A stretch of DNA of 64,000 nucleotides from the NCBI GenBank assembly GCA_013433145.1, contig CM024174.1, positions 3,806,336 to 3,870,335 of the forward strand, written 5' to 3'. A model generated the notes under the pieces. It was given only the letters and a program-made list of their open reading frames with translations. It did no database searches and was not told the origin of the DNA. The position numbers and the translations under genes are program-made. Source of the DNA: Ascaris suum (Eukaryota; Nematoda; Chromadorea; Rhabditida; Ascarididae). Positions 49,901 to 61,897 of the stretch are shown here, in pieces. How positions within the stretch are numbered: position 1 is the stretch's first letter; every line of letters begins with the position of its first letter.

Positions 49901-51549
49901 ATCTATTTGAGTGATATCAGTAAAAAGCCCATCGCCACTGCATGCTTATTCCGTCCATATGGGCGATAATTCAAACCAATAAGCTCTCCTTGTTCTTCGA
50001 TGAAATGTAGCGTTTACACATTCCTGCATATTAGCGGAAACGATTAGGTATATGAGAAGGAAAAAGAAATAATAATATATCCGATTATCAGAATGTCTAT
50101 CAAGGAAGGATTCTGTCGAAGAGAAGGTGAAGATATCAGAATGTAACTGACAAATAAGAATCTTTGGGCCCGCTGGTATCAAAAAAAGACGAACTAGAAT
50201 ATGTAAGCGCCCACCTTTCCCAGTATTCCACCTCTCAAGTACACCCACAGAGATATTCTTAGTGGCTGCGTCGATGAGTACACTGTCCGCCGATAGGCGA
50301 TTCCACCTCTCCCTTCGATTCATCGAATACACTACTCCAGGACATAGATCCTCCGTTGCTGCATCTCCCTTTTCATCCTGAAATCACGCTGAATAATAAC
50401 TGAAATCATGTTTTTTTTTTTGCTAGTTACGAGCATATTGTTACTTCGACCAATCAAAGAAGCATCCCACATACGATGAATATAAAGGATACAATCATTC
50501 AAAAACTTCTTCGAATAAGCAGGTAGCTCCTTTCGGCGTTGAATGCCGAAAAATACTAATTATATGATAGGGCACTAAGTGCACCTATGTGATCCGATCC
50601 TCTCCTTATACTACACATAGACCATTCGCATTAAATGGACAAACAAAGCTATTGAGAATTAATTCGTTAAACGTTCACAGTACCACAGAAAGTGGATAAT
50701 CTAGAAAGTCGTAGTGCTTTTCCTACGGGGTACTTTCTTGTATACTCACTCTCCCTCCCCTTATAAAAACTTGTAGTACTGGTGAGAACACTCCGGTGGA
50801 GTGATGCAAAGAGAGTGGAAAAACTGATAGTACCATAAGGGTCAACCGATTACTTATTTACAGACAATTAAATTGTTTATCAGTGCAGCAAACTCTATTT
50901 TAACGTAGTCAGTGTAAAAGGGTATCGATGGCCCCAGTGATACAATGAGTTATAGAATGCAAAGCGAATGGGTAACTGTTTTTGATTGCCCACTTCAAAA
51001 CTTTAATCCACGTAAAGACCATCAGTTTCGGATAAACTGGTGAAAAGCATGGCGGCCGGACGAAACCTCTCGAATAGCAGGCATGAAGGAAGCTGGCTAC
51101 TTAGATCTATCAGAAAATGCTTATAGCCAAAACGAACAAGAGTTGCTTCTTTGTGTTCTATACTCTCTCTATAACACTGGCTTATTGGTTGTGACGCTCC
51201 CCAATGACTCTTCAACCAAGGTATTCACACGGTTTTTGAAAGTCATTGAACATGTCGTTCTTACTGGATAAATAATGCCATAATACTACAAGAATTAAAA
51301 ATAAAATGAGGGATTTCTTTAGGTAATAATCTATCATCAAAATATTACTATATACAGCCAACACTAACATCACTATATAAATACAACACAACTTACCTCT
51401 ATAGATTTTATATTCTTTGCGTTAATAATTTTGACAATAGTGAAATCGTTTTTGGCATTTCGTAGCACTCGCCTTTTCGATTTGGAGTAGTCCTTTATTA
51501 AATCTTCCTTCCGATCATCAAAAGGAAATCCTTCAGTTACGTCGTCCAT
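46915..51549 (-). CDS. Unrecognised multi-exon gene
   Basis: Not assigned to a family. The start is an ATG at 51549; exon 1 (51549-51397, MDDVTEGFPFDDRKEDL...) is 51 codons with a GTAAGT donor. Further exon candidates have TTTCAG-type acceptors: 50377-50215; about 49517-49330 (IEFRMDVSPREKHIIFLQ); about 49128-48950 (basic, EKPRPKHRGSRAKRE); about 48594-48363, with a Glu/Asp-rich run then VHQPHSCAVFIEAPS; about 47943-47655 (ending ATFERPIDDSM); and about 47040-46915, ending WRDR and TAG. Phases agree from the exon starting at 49128 onward. The join between exons 2 and 3 is out of phase, so a small exon is missing or misplaced. An AATAAA at 46663-46658 may be the poly(A) signal. It lies about 1.2 kb upstream of the RBR-like gene on the same strand. 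No signal peptide or membrane segment; probably intracellular. Confidence 0.6.
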
Positions 51550-51599
51550 TGTGACCACAAAGAACGCTTAAATTATTGTATTTTAATGAAAGTACTTCT

Positions 51600-54485
51600 T
51601 AGGACAAGTAAGGATAGAATGCTCGAACATATGGCATACCCTACGCAAATACATTCTGCTAGTGAATTGTAATTCAGATGCTGTATAACTGTAACACTGG
51701 TACACCCATACTGTATGGAAGTTATCCAAGCTACATAAGAGAAGTTAAGCCATTTACGAATCTCTTTAAAAATTATTCAGATATGGAAAAAAAATCATCC
51801 TAACCACTTTTCCGTCCATCCCCATCCCCTAGAGAATTGAAAGATCTGGACACGCCAGATAGACTTCATCTACTAGCTTTCCGAATACAGAACAATTCGC
51901 CACCCTGCCCCACCACCCTCCCCCCCCCCCTCTCCAGTAGCCTACTTCTTCCTCGCGTTTGGGAACAAGTATGATTGCTAGCTGGGACCGATCACCTCCA
52001 TCATTACTAAGGTTTAGAATGAAGTAAACATGAAAAAATATAGCACATAATACGTCAATGTAACTAATTCATAACAAAACTGTATAAAACGCCCAAAACC
52101 GATTTCAAAAGTAATAAAGAGCATCTCGACAAGATCTCGCCTTCTAGATCTCGACAAGCAAGAAGCAGAGCATCATGCAAACGCACACACTTTTGTAGAG
52201 GTTGATTGCACAACATTACTCAGTTTTGATCAATATTGCGCATTTTAAAACACTCTCGTCGACTGAATCACCTAATCTGCACACTCTAATGTATTTCTTT
52301 GCTCGTCGCGCCCTATTGACGTGACATTTCTGCCGCAACAGCAACTGTTAGTCAACGATGAGGATGGGGGGTGCGGGTGGATGCAGGCACGAAAAGGAGA
52401 GGGATCGAAGGGAGGTAAGATTAACAGTGGTTTTATACTACACACTTGAATTCTAACTAAAACTCCTCGTAGCTATTGACTCTAGTCAAATGCACTAAGC
52501 ACGAGGGTCAGACGTTCCATTCAGTACTCTAAGCGGGATTTTGGCAACCGATGTCTTGCCGGAGGGAAAATGCAACAGCTTGAATAATCACATATTACAA
52601 AGAAAAAGAAAAGTAAATTCGAGGACTAATTGTCAAAATTTGACGAGCGTATAGCCACTCAAATGTTCATTTAAACTTTCCATGCAATATTAAACGAACA
52701 TTTTTTTACCATGTATACTTGAATCGACAAAGCATTCATTACGAATAAATGTCTCTTCATATCACTACCACTTCCGTTTAGCTGAACTCGTCTCCTGCCC
52801 ATCGGATACTGACGAGTCGATTTTATCATGTATCTGGTCGAAAAGAAATGAGGTCCCTGTCATCTCACGAAAAATTTCTACCCAACATTGTCCTGCATTG
52901 CCTGAAATGTGTCCTTGTCCTTTATTTATGAAGTATAGCCTCATAATATGCCGGTTCAGTGACAGTTTATATGCTCTACGTTAGCGACCCTGCTTTACGG
53001 CCTGATCTTCTCGATTTCACTAAACAGCCAGAGAAAATCGTCGCCACTCAAGGTGCGAACATAACCTGTGATTTCAAATGAAGCTTTAAGCAACCCAAGC
53101 GTCGCGTCCATTTACGAATTTAGGGAAGTTTTCAGGATATGATGCATGTGTAATTGCACGTTTTCCGTTCGCAATGCAACATAGAAAAATTCAAGTTGAT
53201 TTGAACTGGTTATGACTGTCTGCCACCTACTGCAGCTTCCCATGAAAACGACACAAAACAATAGTATGAACGATGTGAAAGTGAAAAGTCTCGTAACAGA
53301 ACCGGGCGTTTTCCAGCTTACAGCCCCGAGGAGTTCCCACCTCTCCCCTGGAGGCTCCGCTCTCCGGAGCTTCTTCGCCCTAGTGGAGGATCTGAGAATT
53401 AGATTCTCTCCGCGAGGGCGAAAATCTCGCGCGCCCCACGGAAGTATGATTCATCATTTCATATGGCGGGAGCCCCTTTCCACACACTAATATGGATTCT
53501 ACGGATCTGTACGAAAGTTCATTTGTTCGGTGTTGACGGCGCTGAACTCAACCTTCTCATGACGTCGGTTGACCGTCCCGTAGAGTCGCTGAAAGACTCG
53601 CCGCTACCTTGATTTCTCAAATGGATTTAGTGTGGACACAAATGCAAAAGGCTCGAACTCATCAAGGAAGATTGTGAAAGCCCACTCATAACCTTGAAGT
53701 ACAGAACGAAAGCTTTCTAAGGGCGATACCCATGTGATTTTAAGGGTACACATCCTCAAAAAACCCTTGTAGTCGAGCTGATAAGGTTCCGTCAGCCACG
53801 CGATAAGGCGACCAAACTAATGAACGATATTCAAATGAACGATGGGGATCCCAACAATTATGAGCAAAAGTCCCTTCGAAGATCAACACATCTATTAATC
53901 GCCGATTTCGATCAAATACTTTTAATAAGGCTGTTTCAATTCCTGACGGGTAACTGTGAGAGAAATTTGCATACAGTATACAGCATTCCTCGCCGGAAGT
54001 ACCCATCTACCAACCAAAAATGTGACCACTCGATAAAAAAGTCTAGAATTGTTTGCACCGCGCACTAAAAGTTTGTCAATATTGACCAACTGTTCGATGA
54101 GAACAGTTAAATTAATTGAGAACAATGGACCTAATGGTCTCAAGTCCGCTTTCTACCCTAACATCTAACTGGCGATATTCTCGAGCAAGTAATTAATGTT
54201 TGCAAAGTTCTTTTTGGAATAAGTTGAAAATTTTACGGGATCCTGTTGCTAATTTTAGTTTGCCACAGATATACCATAGTACTTTAATCAAATGACCAAA
54301 GGACCCATGGTATTTCGACACTGCCCGTAAAACTGTCGCAAATTACGTGGGGAGTTTCCTTATAGTTGTCCTTCTAGGAATTGGTGGTGTACTTAATTAA
54401 TTGTGCGAAAATATCCAGCAGTTTTAACATCCGAATTTTTGAGGCACATATTGTTTATAAGGTTTATTTGCCTGTCGTTGTCTGT
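51600..54485. other. Intergenic spacer with a GC-rich structured patch
   Basis: Upstream of the gene starting at 51549. Mostly AT-rich with no supported ORF. Includes a C-homopolymer at about 51919-51930 and the GC-rich hairpin segment at 53320-53470. Short frames at 53740-54143 overlap on opposite strands and have no family content. Confidence 0.4.
53320..53470. repeat. GC-rich double-hairpin segment, unidentified
   Basis: Two adjacent foldbacks. In the first, GCTCCG (53354-53359) pairs with CGGAGC (53365-53370) around a 5-nt loop. In the second, TTCGCCCTAGTGGAG (53374-53388) pairs with a CTCCGCGAGGGCGAA-type arm ending at 53422, with two mismatches. It is much more GC-rich than its surroundings. 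It may be a small transposon terminus or a structured RNA; no match was recognised. Confidence 0.4.
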
Positions 54486-54488
54486 TTG

Positions 54489-54831
54489 TGTCGCGAAAGC
54501 GAAGAAAACGTCGACGATGAATCGGTCGGACTTCCGGTGCCAAGCAGGCGCCGCTAGATCAAGATGTTCGTCTCAACCGATGAACCGCCCAGTTTCCGGT
54601 GACGACCAAGTGCAGCGAAAAGAAGATATTCGTTTCCGGTCGTGATTGTAAATGGACATACCTATGACGTTTCGAGGGCTATATAAGCAGCCCTCGAAAC
54701 GGCTATGGCTTTCATTCACTCGCTCTATCTATCTATCTCTCTCTCTCTCTGTGTCTTCACCATCATTATCGTCATCACCATCCCAGCGCTATAGTGCGTT
54801 CATCTTCGTTGTACCAATATTTCTCTTTATA
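54489..54831 (+). repeat. 5' LTR of the BEL/Pao element
   Basis: Starts TGTCGCGAAAGCGAAGA and has a gctatataag TATA-type box at about 54680. It then has a (CTAT)n(CT)n stretch (about 54722-54751) absent from the 3' LTR, and ends just before TGGGAGCTGAACCC, which has the usual TGG start of a tRNA primer-binding site (54832). It carries only the right arm of an ancestral palindrome (54534-54558). It aligns with 61883-62150 apart from this and several indels, so the LTRs have diverged considerably since insertion. Confidence 0.85.
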
Positions 54832-54981
54832 TGGGAGCTGAACCCACCTCGAACCCAGGACCTTGAACGAACCGAAGTCTTCCAATCAACGGAAGTCTCT
54901 CGCAACGAGCGAACGAGAATCGAAATTCAGTCTGCACCTTCACTTCTGTTCCGAATCTTCACTTACCACTTGAAGCCAAAG

Positions 54982-56245
54982 ATGACCGGCGGAATTCGTC
55001 AGGCAACGGGACCCACACACGCTCGTCTACAGCGCGTCTTAGCCAACCTGCCAATCCTCCAGCAACCTGCAGCTGGAGCCCCTCAACGAGAAGTTCAGCA
55101 CCCGCTCCAGAAGTCACTGGCCGCGAACCAGTATGTACTGCAACACCTCCAAGAAGCCATCACACTCTTGTCCAAGCGCGAAGATCAATGACTCGAGCTT
55201 TTAGAGAGGGCCGATATCGACCGTGAACGTGAGCTTGAACTCTTTCGCAAGTCTCAAACTGACGAATTTCTGTATACCCTGGAGCTGGCCCGAGAGAAAG
55301 CAGTTACAATTTCGGCGAACATTCAGCAAATTGAACAAACGCTTCGAGAGCTCTCACCAGTACCCCCTCTTACGAATCAACCTGCTACGAACGCGACAGC
55401 TAGTACGGTTCATCTTCCAAAACTGGACCTTAAACCTTTCGACGGTGGGCTGCAAGACTGCACCGCATTTTGGGACTGGTATCAACCGGCTATTGATTCT
55501 CAGCCTATCTAGAGCTCCAAAAGCTCATGTACCTAAAAGCTGCTTGAAAGGGAGTGCAGCAACTCTCGTAGGTGCTTGTGCACTACGCACGCATGCTTCT
55601 ACTGTTGTGGATGCCCTCAAGAAACATTATGAGCGTCCGGAAGCTATTGTGAACGCTTTGTATGATGAACTTGAACATCTACCCCGGGCACGTGAAGGAC
55701 AGCTGGCCGAGCTAACCGAAAATATTGACCGCGTATTGGAATTATTGGCCCATCAGGGCGAACCGACGAATACGCGCCCCTTTCAACATATCATTGAACG
55801 CAAACTTCCCAGAAGGGTCCTCGAGAAACTTGAACAGGCGAAAGCGGTTACAAGAGAATGGACAGTCGATCTGATGAGAGAGAATCTTGCCGCAATGGTG
55901 ATTGCAGATGAAAACATCGCCAGAGCGCTACCCCACGATCCGATATTGGAACGTACAAAGCGAACGAAAGAAGATGTGAACCTTAATCTCGGTACATCAG
56001 CTCTCATGAATTCGGCGAAAAACGATATTCCCCAACCGAGAAACGAAAACCTAGCGGTGAACGTACCTGCCCGTTCTGCAATCGCTGCGGCCACAAACCG
56101 CATGAATGTCGTACTCTATCCACTCCGGAATCCCGTATCGCTGCCGTTGTGAAGGAAAAATTGTTTCCTGTGTCTCCGACATGGCCATCAAGCCAATGCT
56201 TGTAAGGGTCGATCTTGTTTCAAATGTAGCCGGAAGCATCATCCA
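54982..56245 (+). pseudogene. BEL/Pao gag region, frameshifted
   Basis: The likely start is ATG 54982 (MTGGIRQATG). A TGA at 55189 interrupts the frame, which then resumes with an acidic/basic helical stretch (about 55192-55340) and the Pao gag signature KLDLKPFDGGLQDCTAFW (about 55420-55475). A frameshift near 55505 leads to KGSAATLVGA and a long helical segment, up to about 56040. The nucleic-acid-binding part is in yet another frame: CPFCNRCGHKPHEC (about 56068-56110) and a second knuckle CFKCSRKHHPAVC (about 56202-56240). It would form the particle shell that packages the RNA, but is now broken by at least one stop and two shifts. Confidence 0.85.
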
Positions 56246-56434
56246 GCTGTCTGCAGTTACAAAGCTATTCGTTCTCAACCGGGTCTCAAAGAGGCTGTCA
56301 TCATCAAGTAGCATGTAGCGGCGGACCTTGCACCGCCGAGTGAACCAAAAGTTCAGACACTGGCAACGAAAGCAACGTTCGCTAGTTCCCAACAAGTCGC
56401 ACGTCCCCAGCAAGCGCTACTTCGGTGTCTTGAA

Positions 56435-56647
56435 GTGAATGTGGTCAATCCCGTCGACAAAAAGCTTCACACTACCGTGCTCGCCATGCTGGATAGTGGA
56501 AGCCAGCGCTCTTATTTGGAAGAAAGTGTTGCGCGACAGCTGGGTTTGCGCGGAACTAACGAGACGCTTCAAGTTGCAGCCTTTGCAACTCCAGAACCGA
56601 TCGCTATTCCTTCGAACAGGGTTGAGATAATTGTTTCAGACCTTTAA
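56435..56647 (+). pseudogene. BEL/Pao aspartic protease segment
   Basis: An open frame with LAMLDSGSQRSYLEE: the DSG catalytic triad and following positions are as in BEL/Pao retropepsins. The frame ends at TAA 56645 and continues into the RT part in a shifted frame, so it is no longer joined to the polymerase. It would cleave the polyprotein as a homodimer. Confidence 0.85.
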
Positions 56648-56692
56648 CAAACCAATGCTGAATGCATCACGGTCAACACAGTACCGCGGATT

Positions 56693-57840
56693 ATGCACAG
56701 TCCGCTCACATTCGTGTCAAAATCTCCCTTCCCAAAAGCAACACAAGAAAGCCTTCTCCAAAAATCAGCTACGGTATCCTTGCTTCTGGGCGCCGATGTG
56801 CTTCCAAGAATAATCAAGCATCCTCGAAGAGAGCAAGGACTCTCCCTGATCGGTACTACATTGGGCGATGTTGTTACTGGTCCACAATCCCGTCCAATAC
56901 GGCGTGATCTTCTACAGTGCTTTATCAGCATCGATTATTCTGAGGATGCACTCAAACAATTTTGGGACCTTGAACTATTGGGCGTACGAGATCAGGAGCT
57001 GAAAGGTGATGACTACCTCATTGCTCTTCAGTATTTCGAACGAACTACCTGCATCGATCCGGACGGACGAATCAACGCTTCCTTTCCATGGTGTTCAGCT
57101 GAGGACATTTCCCAGCCGTTGGCGAACAATTTTGGGCTTTGTTGGGGACGTCTACGTTCTTTCTGGGAAAGGTTCCGCAGCTCCCCTCAGTTTCTTGTCC
57201 GGTATGATGCCTACATCCAGAATCAAGAGAATCTTGGGTTTATTGAACGCACCACCCGTACTCCTGACACTCTCGAACATTACCTCCCACATCAAGCCAT
57301 CCTGCGAGAGAACGAAGAAACTACGAAGCTGCGTATAGTCTTTGATGGAAGTGCGAGAGTGAGAGGACAATGCAGTCTCAGCGATTACATTTTGCGAGGA
57401 CCAGTGCTATTACGGAAACTGATCGGCATGATATTACGCTGGCGGCTTCCTCCAATCGCTATCATCGTTGATAATGAAAAAGCTTTCCATCAGCTTCGCC
57501 TCAACATGAAGGATCGACCGTTTAGCAGATTTCTTTGGCTGAAAGACATTAAACAATCTCCGGTCGTCCAGAATCTCGTCATATATCAGTTCGCCAGAGT
57601 CATATTCGGTATTGTCTGCAGTCCATCTCTTCTTGCAGCCGCCATTCAATATCTCTGCTCATGAAAATGAACTCCGCTTGCCAACGAAGTTGCGGCAGGT
57701 GTTTACGTGGATAATGTTCTTTTATGCGCTGATTTTATGCAGGAAGCTATTGAAAAGTACAAGGGTGCGAAAGATTTGTTTCATAAAGCCTGCATAAACT
57801 TAAGGCAATTTAGCTCGAACTTCCGGAATTCAATAAGTGC
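56693..57840 (+). pseudogene. BEL/Pao reverse transcriptase, broken before the active site
   Basis: A 323-codon frame (56693-57664) covers the linker (DLELLGVRDQ) and the fingers/palm blocks: LPHQAILRENEETTKLRIVF then DGSAR, YILRGPVLL, and DNEKAFHQL carrying the first catalytic acidic residue. A stop at 57662 and a frameshift separate it from the second catalytic box YVDNVLL (about 57700-57720); YVDN instead of YVDD is common in nematode Pao elements. A further frame break follows before RNase H. The order and motifs are clear, but the protein is split. Confidence 0.88.
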
Positions 57841-57949
57841 CTGCCTCATGAAGATGCACTTCCCGGTCCCGTAATCAAATTTCTGGGTATCCCTTGGGAC
57901 ATCGAGCAAGATGCAATGTGCCTAAACGTGCAGAGGCCCCACATCAAGC

Positions 57950-58620
57950 GACAAATCGTACAATTCTAGCAGCAGTTGCCGCGGTATTCGATCCGCTCGG
58001 TTTACTCAGTCCACTTCTCACTCCCTTCAAACTTTTCCTACAACTTCTGTGGAAACAAAAGGTGAACTGGGATGATCCTCTACCAGAAACATGCGCAGAT
58101 CAGTGGACTTCCCTTTCAAGAACATGGAGCCCACAGCAGTTCACCTTGCCGCGAAAAGTTCTTATCAGCAAGAATGTGCAATTATATGTCTTTGTAAATG
58201 CATCGGCCACCGCGTATGCTGCAAGCTTGTACATATGTAATCCTGGCCAAAATTCGTCAGTAATATTTGCTAAGGCTCGTGTCGCACCGGTTAAAAGATA
58301 ACTATTCAAAACTGGAACTCCTCGCTTGCGTGCTTGGTGTTCGAACATCGCGCCTGATCCAAACAGAATTGCCTTCATACGCTATGCCACTCACTATTTG
58401 GACCGACTCCCAGACAGTCCTGCACTGGCTGTTTTCGAATATGCGTCAGCAGCGCTTTATAGAAAATCGTATCAAGGAATGCCGTGCCGCGGCGGCGTGT
58501 TTTCGTTATGTACCCACGGAACAGAATCCTGCAGATATCGCTTCTCGAGGCTGTACTCCAGAAAAACATGCTGTTAACAGATTATGGTGGCATGGACCAG
58601 CATGGCTAATTTGTCAAGAT
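57950..58620 (+). pseudogene. BEL/Pao RNase H region
   Basis: The connection segment AAVFDPLGLLSPLLTPFK (about 57970-58030) is the Pao-family signature. VFVNASATAYAASLY (about 58190-58235) aligns with the usual VFxDAS, so the first catalytic Asp appears replaced by Asn. After a frame change at about 58300 come SKLELLACVLG, TIWTDSQTVLHWL with the later catalytic Asp, and NPADIASRG (about 58530-58560). The domain would degrade the RNA strand of the hybrid. The frame break and apparent Asp-to-Asn change indicate inactivity. Confidence 0.8.
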
Positions 58621-58959
58621 CAGTGGCAGCCTACGGGCTCTCCAAATGCGTCCATGGAAGAGGATGAACCAGTCTTTGTGTCTGTTGCTCCAACCCCGTT
58701 TATTGAGCTGAGTGATGTCGAAAGACTTAGCCACTGGACGGCTCTCAACGGTACGGTATGTCGAGTATTAGAATTCATCGATCGAGTTCGACGTAAGCCT
58801 CTAGCAACTCCTCGACAGTATGCCCTGAAAGCCACGCAACTTCTTTTGAAACAAGCACAACGCGAATATTACGATAAGCCACCGGATCTCTCTCAAATGG
58901 ATTCCGCAGGACTGTGGCACTTTGTCGGCAGAATGCATAATGTAACCGACATTGAGAAT

Positions 58960-60150
58960 CATCCAGTATTTCTCCCGCGTTACGGAAAGCTGACAGAGCT
59001 GCTTATCGCCGAATCGAAATTGCGACTTCTTCATGCTGGACTGCAGCAAACTCTCAGCAAATTTCCACAGCAATACTGCTGTCCGCAAGGCAGACGTACC
59101 GTCGCCAGAGTCATTCGAAAATATACAGGTTGCAAGAGATGGAAGGCAGTTCTCTTTGCACTGCCCCCGTTTCCGCCTCTCCCAAGTGCAAGGGTAAAGC
59201 GCCACCGCCCGTTTGAACATACGGGAGTGGATTATTTCGGACTATCAATGTCAGAAATAAATGGCAACAAGAAAAATGCTGGATCGCTCTGTTTACATGT
59301 TTCACGACCAGAGTTATTCACTTGGAAGTTGTGCACGATCTATCAGCCACTGCATGCATCTATGCATTTCAGCGGTTTTTCGGACGGCGTGGTATTCCGA
59401 CAACCTTCTATTCAGACGACGGCACACAACTTAAAGCGGTTCACAAGGTGCTCTGCGAGGCACTAAACGAGATGATTCAAACGGAGGAAGTTAACAACTT
59501 CCTATGCAACCTTCAGATACATTGGACGTTCATTACACCCCATGTTCCTTGGAAAGGCGGGTTATACGAACGCCTCATTGGCCTCACGAAGTCAGCACTT
59601 CGTCCAGCGATAAGCAGAAAGCTTCTTTCGGATGCTGAACTTTCAACCCTATGCGTGGAGGTTGAAGCCATCATCAACTCGCGACCACTCGCACCTCTTG
59701 ACGACAGTATGACTATAGCCCCTCGACCAATTGACTTTCTGACGCCCCATGCGAACATTACTGCTCCGATGCCGCTGCCCAACGACGGCAGTGATCCTCC
59801 GCACCAACCCCCAGGCTCCCAGCATGAGCTTATGGAAATCTGGAAGAAGCAATCCAAACATGCGGACAAGTTTTGGGGGCTATGGCATTCTCAGTACCTT
59901 AGCCTTCTCCATGAACGAGCACAAACGCAGCATTCAAGCCCTCGTCTTCAAAGGAAAAGCGCAACCCGAGTCGGAGAAGTCGTGTTGGTGAGAGAAGATG
60001 ATCTCCCTCATGGCTATTGGCCACTAGCGATCGTCAACAACGTCAGTGATAGTCAGCGCAGCGGCAACTGTTCGCCTTCCTAACGGCACCTACTGGGAAC
60101 GTCCGGTAAACGCGCTGTACCAACCTGAACTCGATGCATCTGGGCAAGTT
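58960..60150 (+). pseudogene. BEL/Pao integrase region, frameshifted
   Basis: An HHCC-like N-terminal part (LRLLHAGLQQTLSKFPQQYCC, about 59020-59085) leads to the first catalytic Asp in FEHTGVDYFG (about 59212-59242). A frameshift near 59320-59330 moves the rest to the frame 59322-60083. That frame has SDDGTQLKAVHK (second Asp, about 59412-59450) and WKGGLYERLIG (catalytic Glu, about 59550-59582), so all three acidic residues of the DDE core survive. The C-terminal domain (VLVREDDLPHGYWPLA) runs to a further shift near 60055, then NGTYWERPVNALYQPEL. The region would insert the cDNA but is interrupted by two shifts. Confidence 0.88.
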
Positions 60151-60260
60151 TCTGCTGAATTCGACCATATCGATTCCGACCGCGAACCCAAAACGAAGCC
60201 TCATTAGGTTCCAGAACGGCTCGACAACTTCGCCCTCGGAGGGCAGGATGGCACAGCCAT

Positions 60261-61897
60261 GTGCTCTCTACCATAATTACTTTGTGTCTCATAATGAAAG
60301 TAACAACCACGACTCCTCAATGTGTGCGGCAGAGATCAGGACTGTTTGTTCCCCTACCAAAGTTGGAAGATTGTGTGGGAAAGGAAGAAACGGAACCTAG
60401 CGAACAAGAACTCAATGCCACGTTGTTTAGGCATTCGTACGTGAAGATACAAGCCAGTTTTTGCATCTCCAGAACCGTCTGCACAAAAGCCTTCTTTGTC
60501 TGGGAACTGAAAGTCATGAAGGACGAAGTAACGGTGAAAGGAGTACCCCCCGAAGAATGCAGAAAGCTGGCAAAGAATAAAGGCATTTGGATGGATGGCA
60601 AGAAATTGCAGGTCTTTGAAGAAAGCCCGGGAAGATGGCGAAGTCATAATCCCACAGGGTACGCCTATGGATGGATAGGAACAAGGTGCTATTCCGTGAT
60701 TAAATTATTATTGGAAGAAAGCGACATCATATCGTACGATGGTGAGCATGCTATTGTTGATATCGGAGTCCCAAAAACTTGCCTAATTCAGGACAGAAAA
60801 TGTGAAGGAACCCGATCCACTGCGGTTTGGAATCTGGAGGTGAAGAAATATCTGTATGAAGTTAGAGGACAATATACCATGTGGAAAAGGCAGAAGTTCC
60901 TCAGAGTACCAGAATTACAAGCTACGTTCAGGCTCAAGAGCGGGATGCCCATATCCATGCCAGAGTGCAATTTAGAAAAGGTGTGGCAAGCTGAAAACGG
61001 GTTTATCATCCTAATCAGAAAAATCACATGAGTCAAAAGAACAAAAAGGGAGGATGACGAAGACAGAAATAACCCGAAGTACCAGTTTCTTTTCGATGAA
61101 CTGAAAAAGCGCTTGGATCGTCATAAGTCGGCCGAGGAAATTCACCGGTGTCACCTAATGAACCATTTGCGTACTATTGTGCGATGGATAGCGGCCACGG
61201 ACAGTAACACGGCATCGAGAACCCTTATGGAAAGGGACGATGTTGTTGCGACGAAGGTAGAGGAGCAGCTACTAATTTATGCTTGTGAAGGAGGAAGGCA
61301 TTTGCATCCACCTAATGACTACACAGCGGTCGACAAGGTCAGAGGACTCATATTTGATGCTCCGACGTTACCGCGCTTTGAAACAGAAAAATTAGCCGCT
61401 ACTCTTCAGCAGTAAGATTGAAAATTGGTCAGTCAAGTTCGGAACCAGGTCACACGGAAATGAAGAAGACAATTTTCGACAGGGTATGCGATGTGGGAGA
61501 ACATGCAATAAGAGAGATTCAGTCCGATTTAGGACACACCGGAGAAAGTCTGGCTAGCTCAATCGAAGACGTGATGTCAAATTGGAGGCTATGCCTAATT
61601 CTCGCAGTAATGGCTGCCTTAGGAATTGTGACGACGGCAATCTGCTTTTATTGCGAATGGGCAATGCTCATGTATTACATCCTTGCCAGACGAGTTCGCC
61701 GAAGAAAAGAAGAACGAAGGAAGTCAAAAGCCAGTGTGCCGAGAAAAGCAGACGTCGCACGATCGAAAGCATTTGAAGCTGCAAGTTACAAAAGTCGTCC
61801 ACATGAAGCACAAAATGGTGAAGGTTGGCAGCGCACAATATCGTTCGTCCCTCTTCAACACTCGAATTGGCGTCGCCGGGAGTGTCGCGAAATCTAG
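60261..61897 (+). pseudogene. Env-like third ORF of the BEL/Pao element, interrupted
   Basis: Three successive open pieces: 60261-61031 (256 codons), 61113-61415 (100 codons, same frame as the first after one TGA) and 61418-61897 (159 codons, shifted). The first begins with a hydrophobic, signal-like stretch and has a Cys-containing ectodomain (for example CISRTVCTKAFFVWELK). The second is helical (HRCHLMNHLRTIVRWIA). The third has one strong membrane segment (about residues 50-75, LILAVMAALGIVTTAICFY) followed by a very basic tail and ends inside the 3' LTR. Signal, ectodomain, one late membrane span and basic tail match a class I-type surface glycoprotein layout. Other nematode BEL/Pao elements carry envs, some phlebovirus-like; whether this one is of that type is not decided. 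Not functional as it stands. Confidence 0.65.

Noticed and set aside
51083..51271. 62-codon plus-strand frame and 70-codon minus-strand frame (51003-51215) in intron 1 of the unrecognised gene
   Set aside because: Open on both strands, without matching splice sites or family content; kept only as possible small exon territory.
54652..54981. Upstream extension of the BEL/Pao gag frame through the LTR
   Set aside because: It lies in LTR and leader sequence with a CT-rich microsatellite; the credible gag start is ATG 54982.
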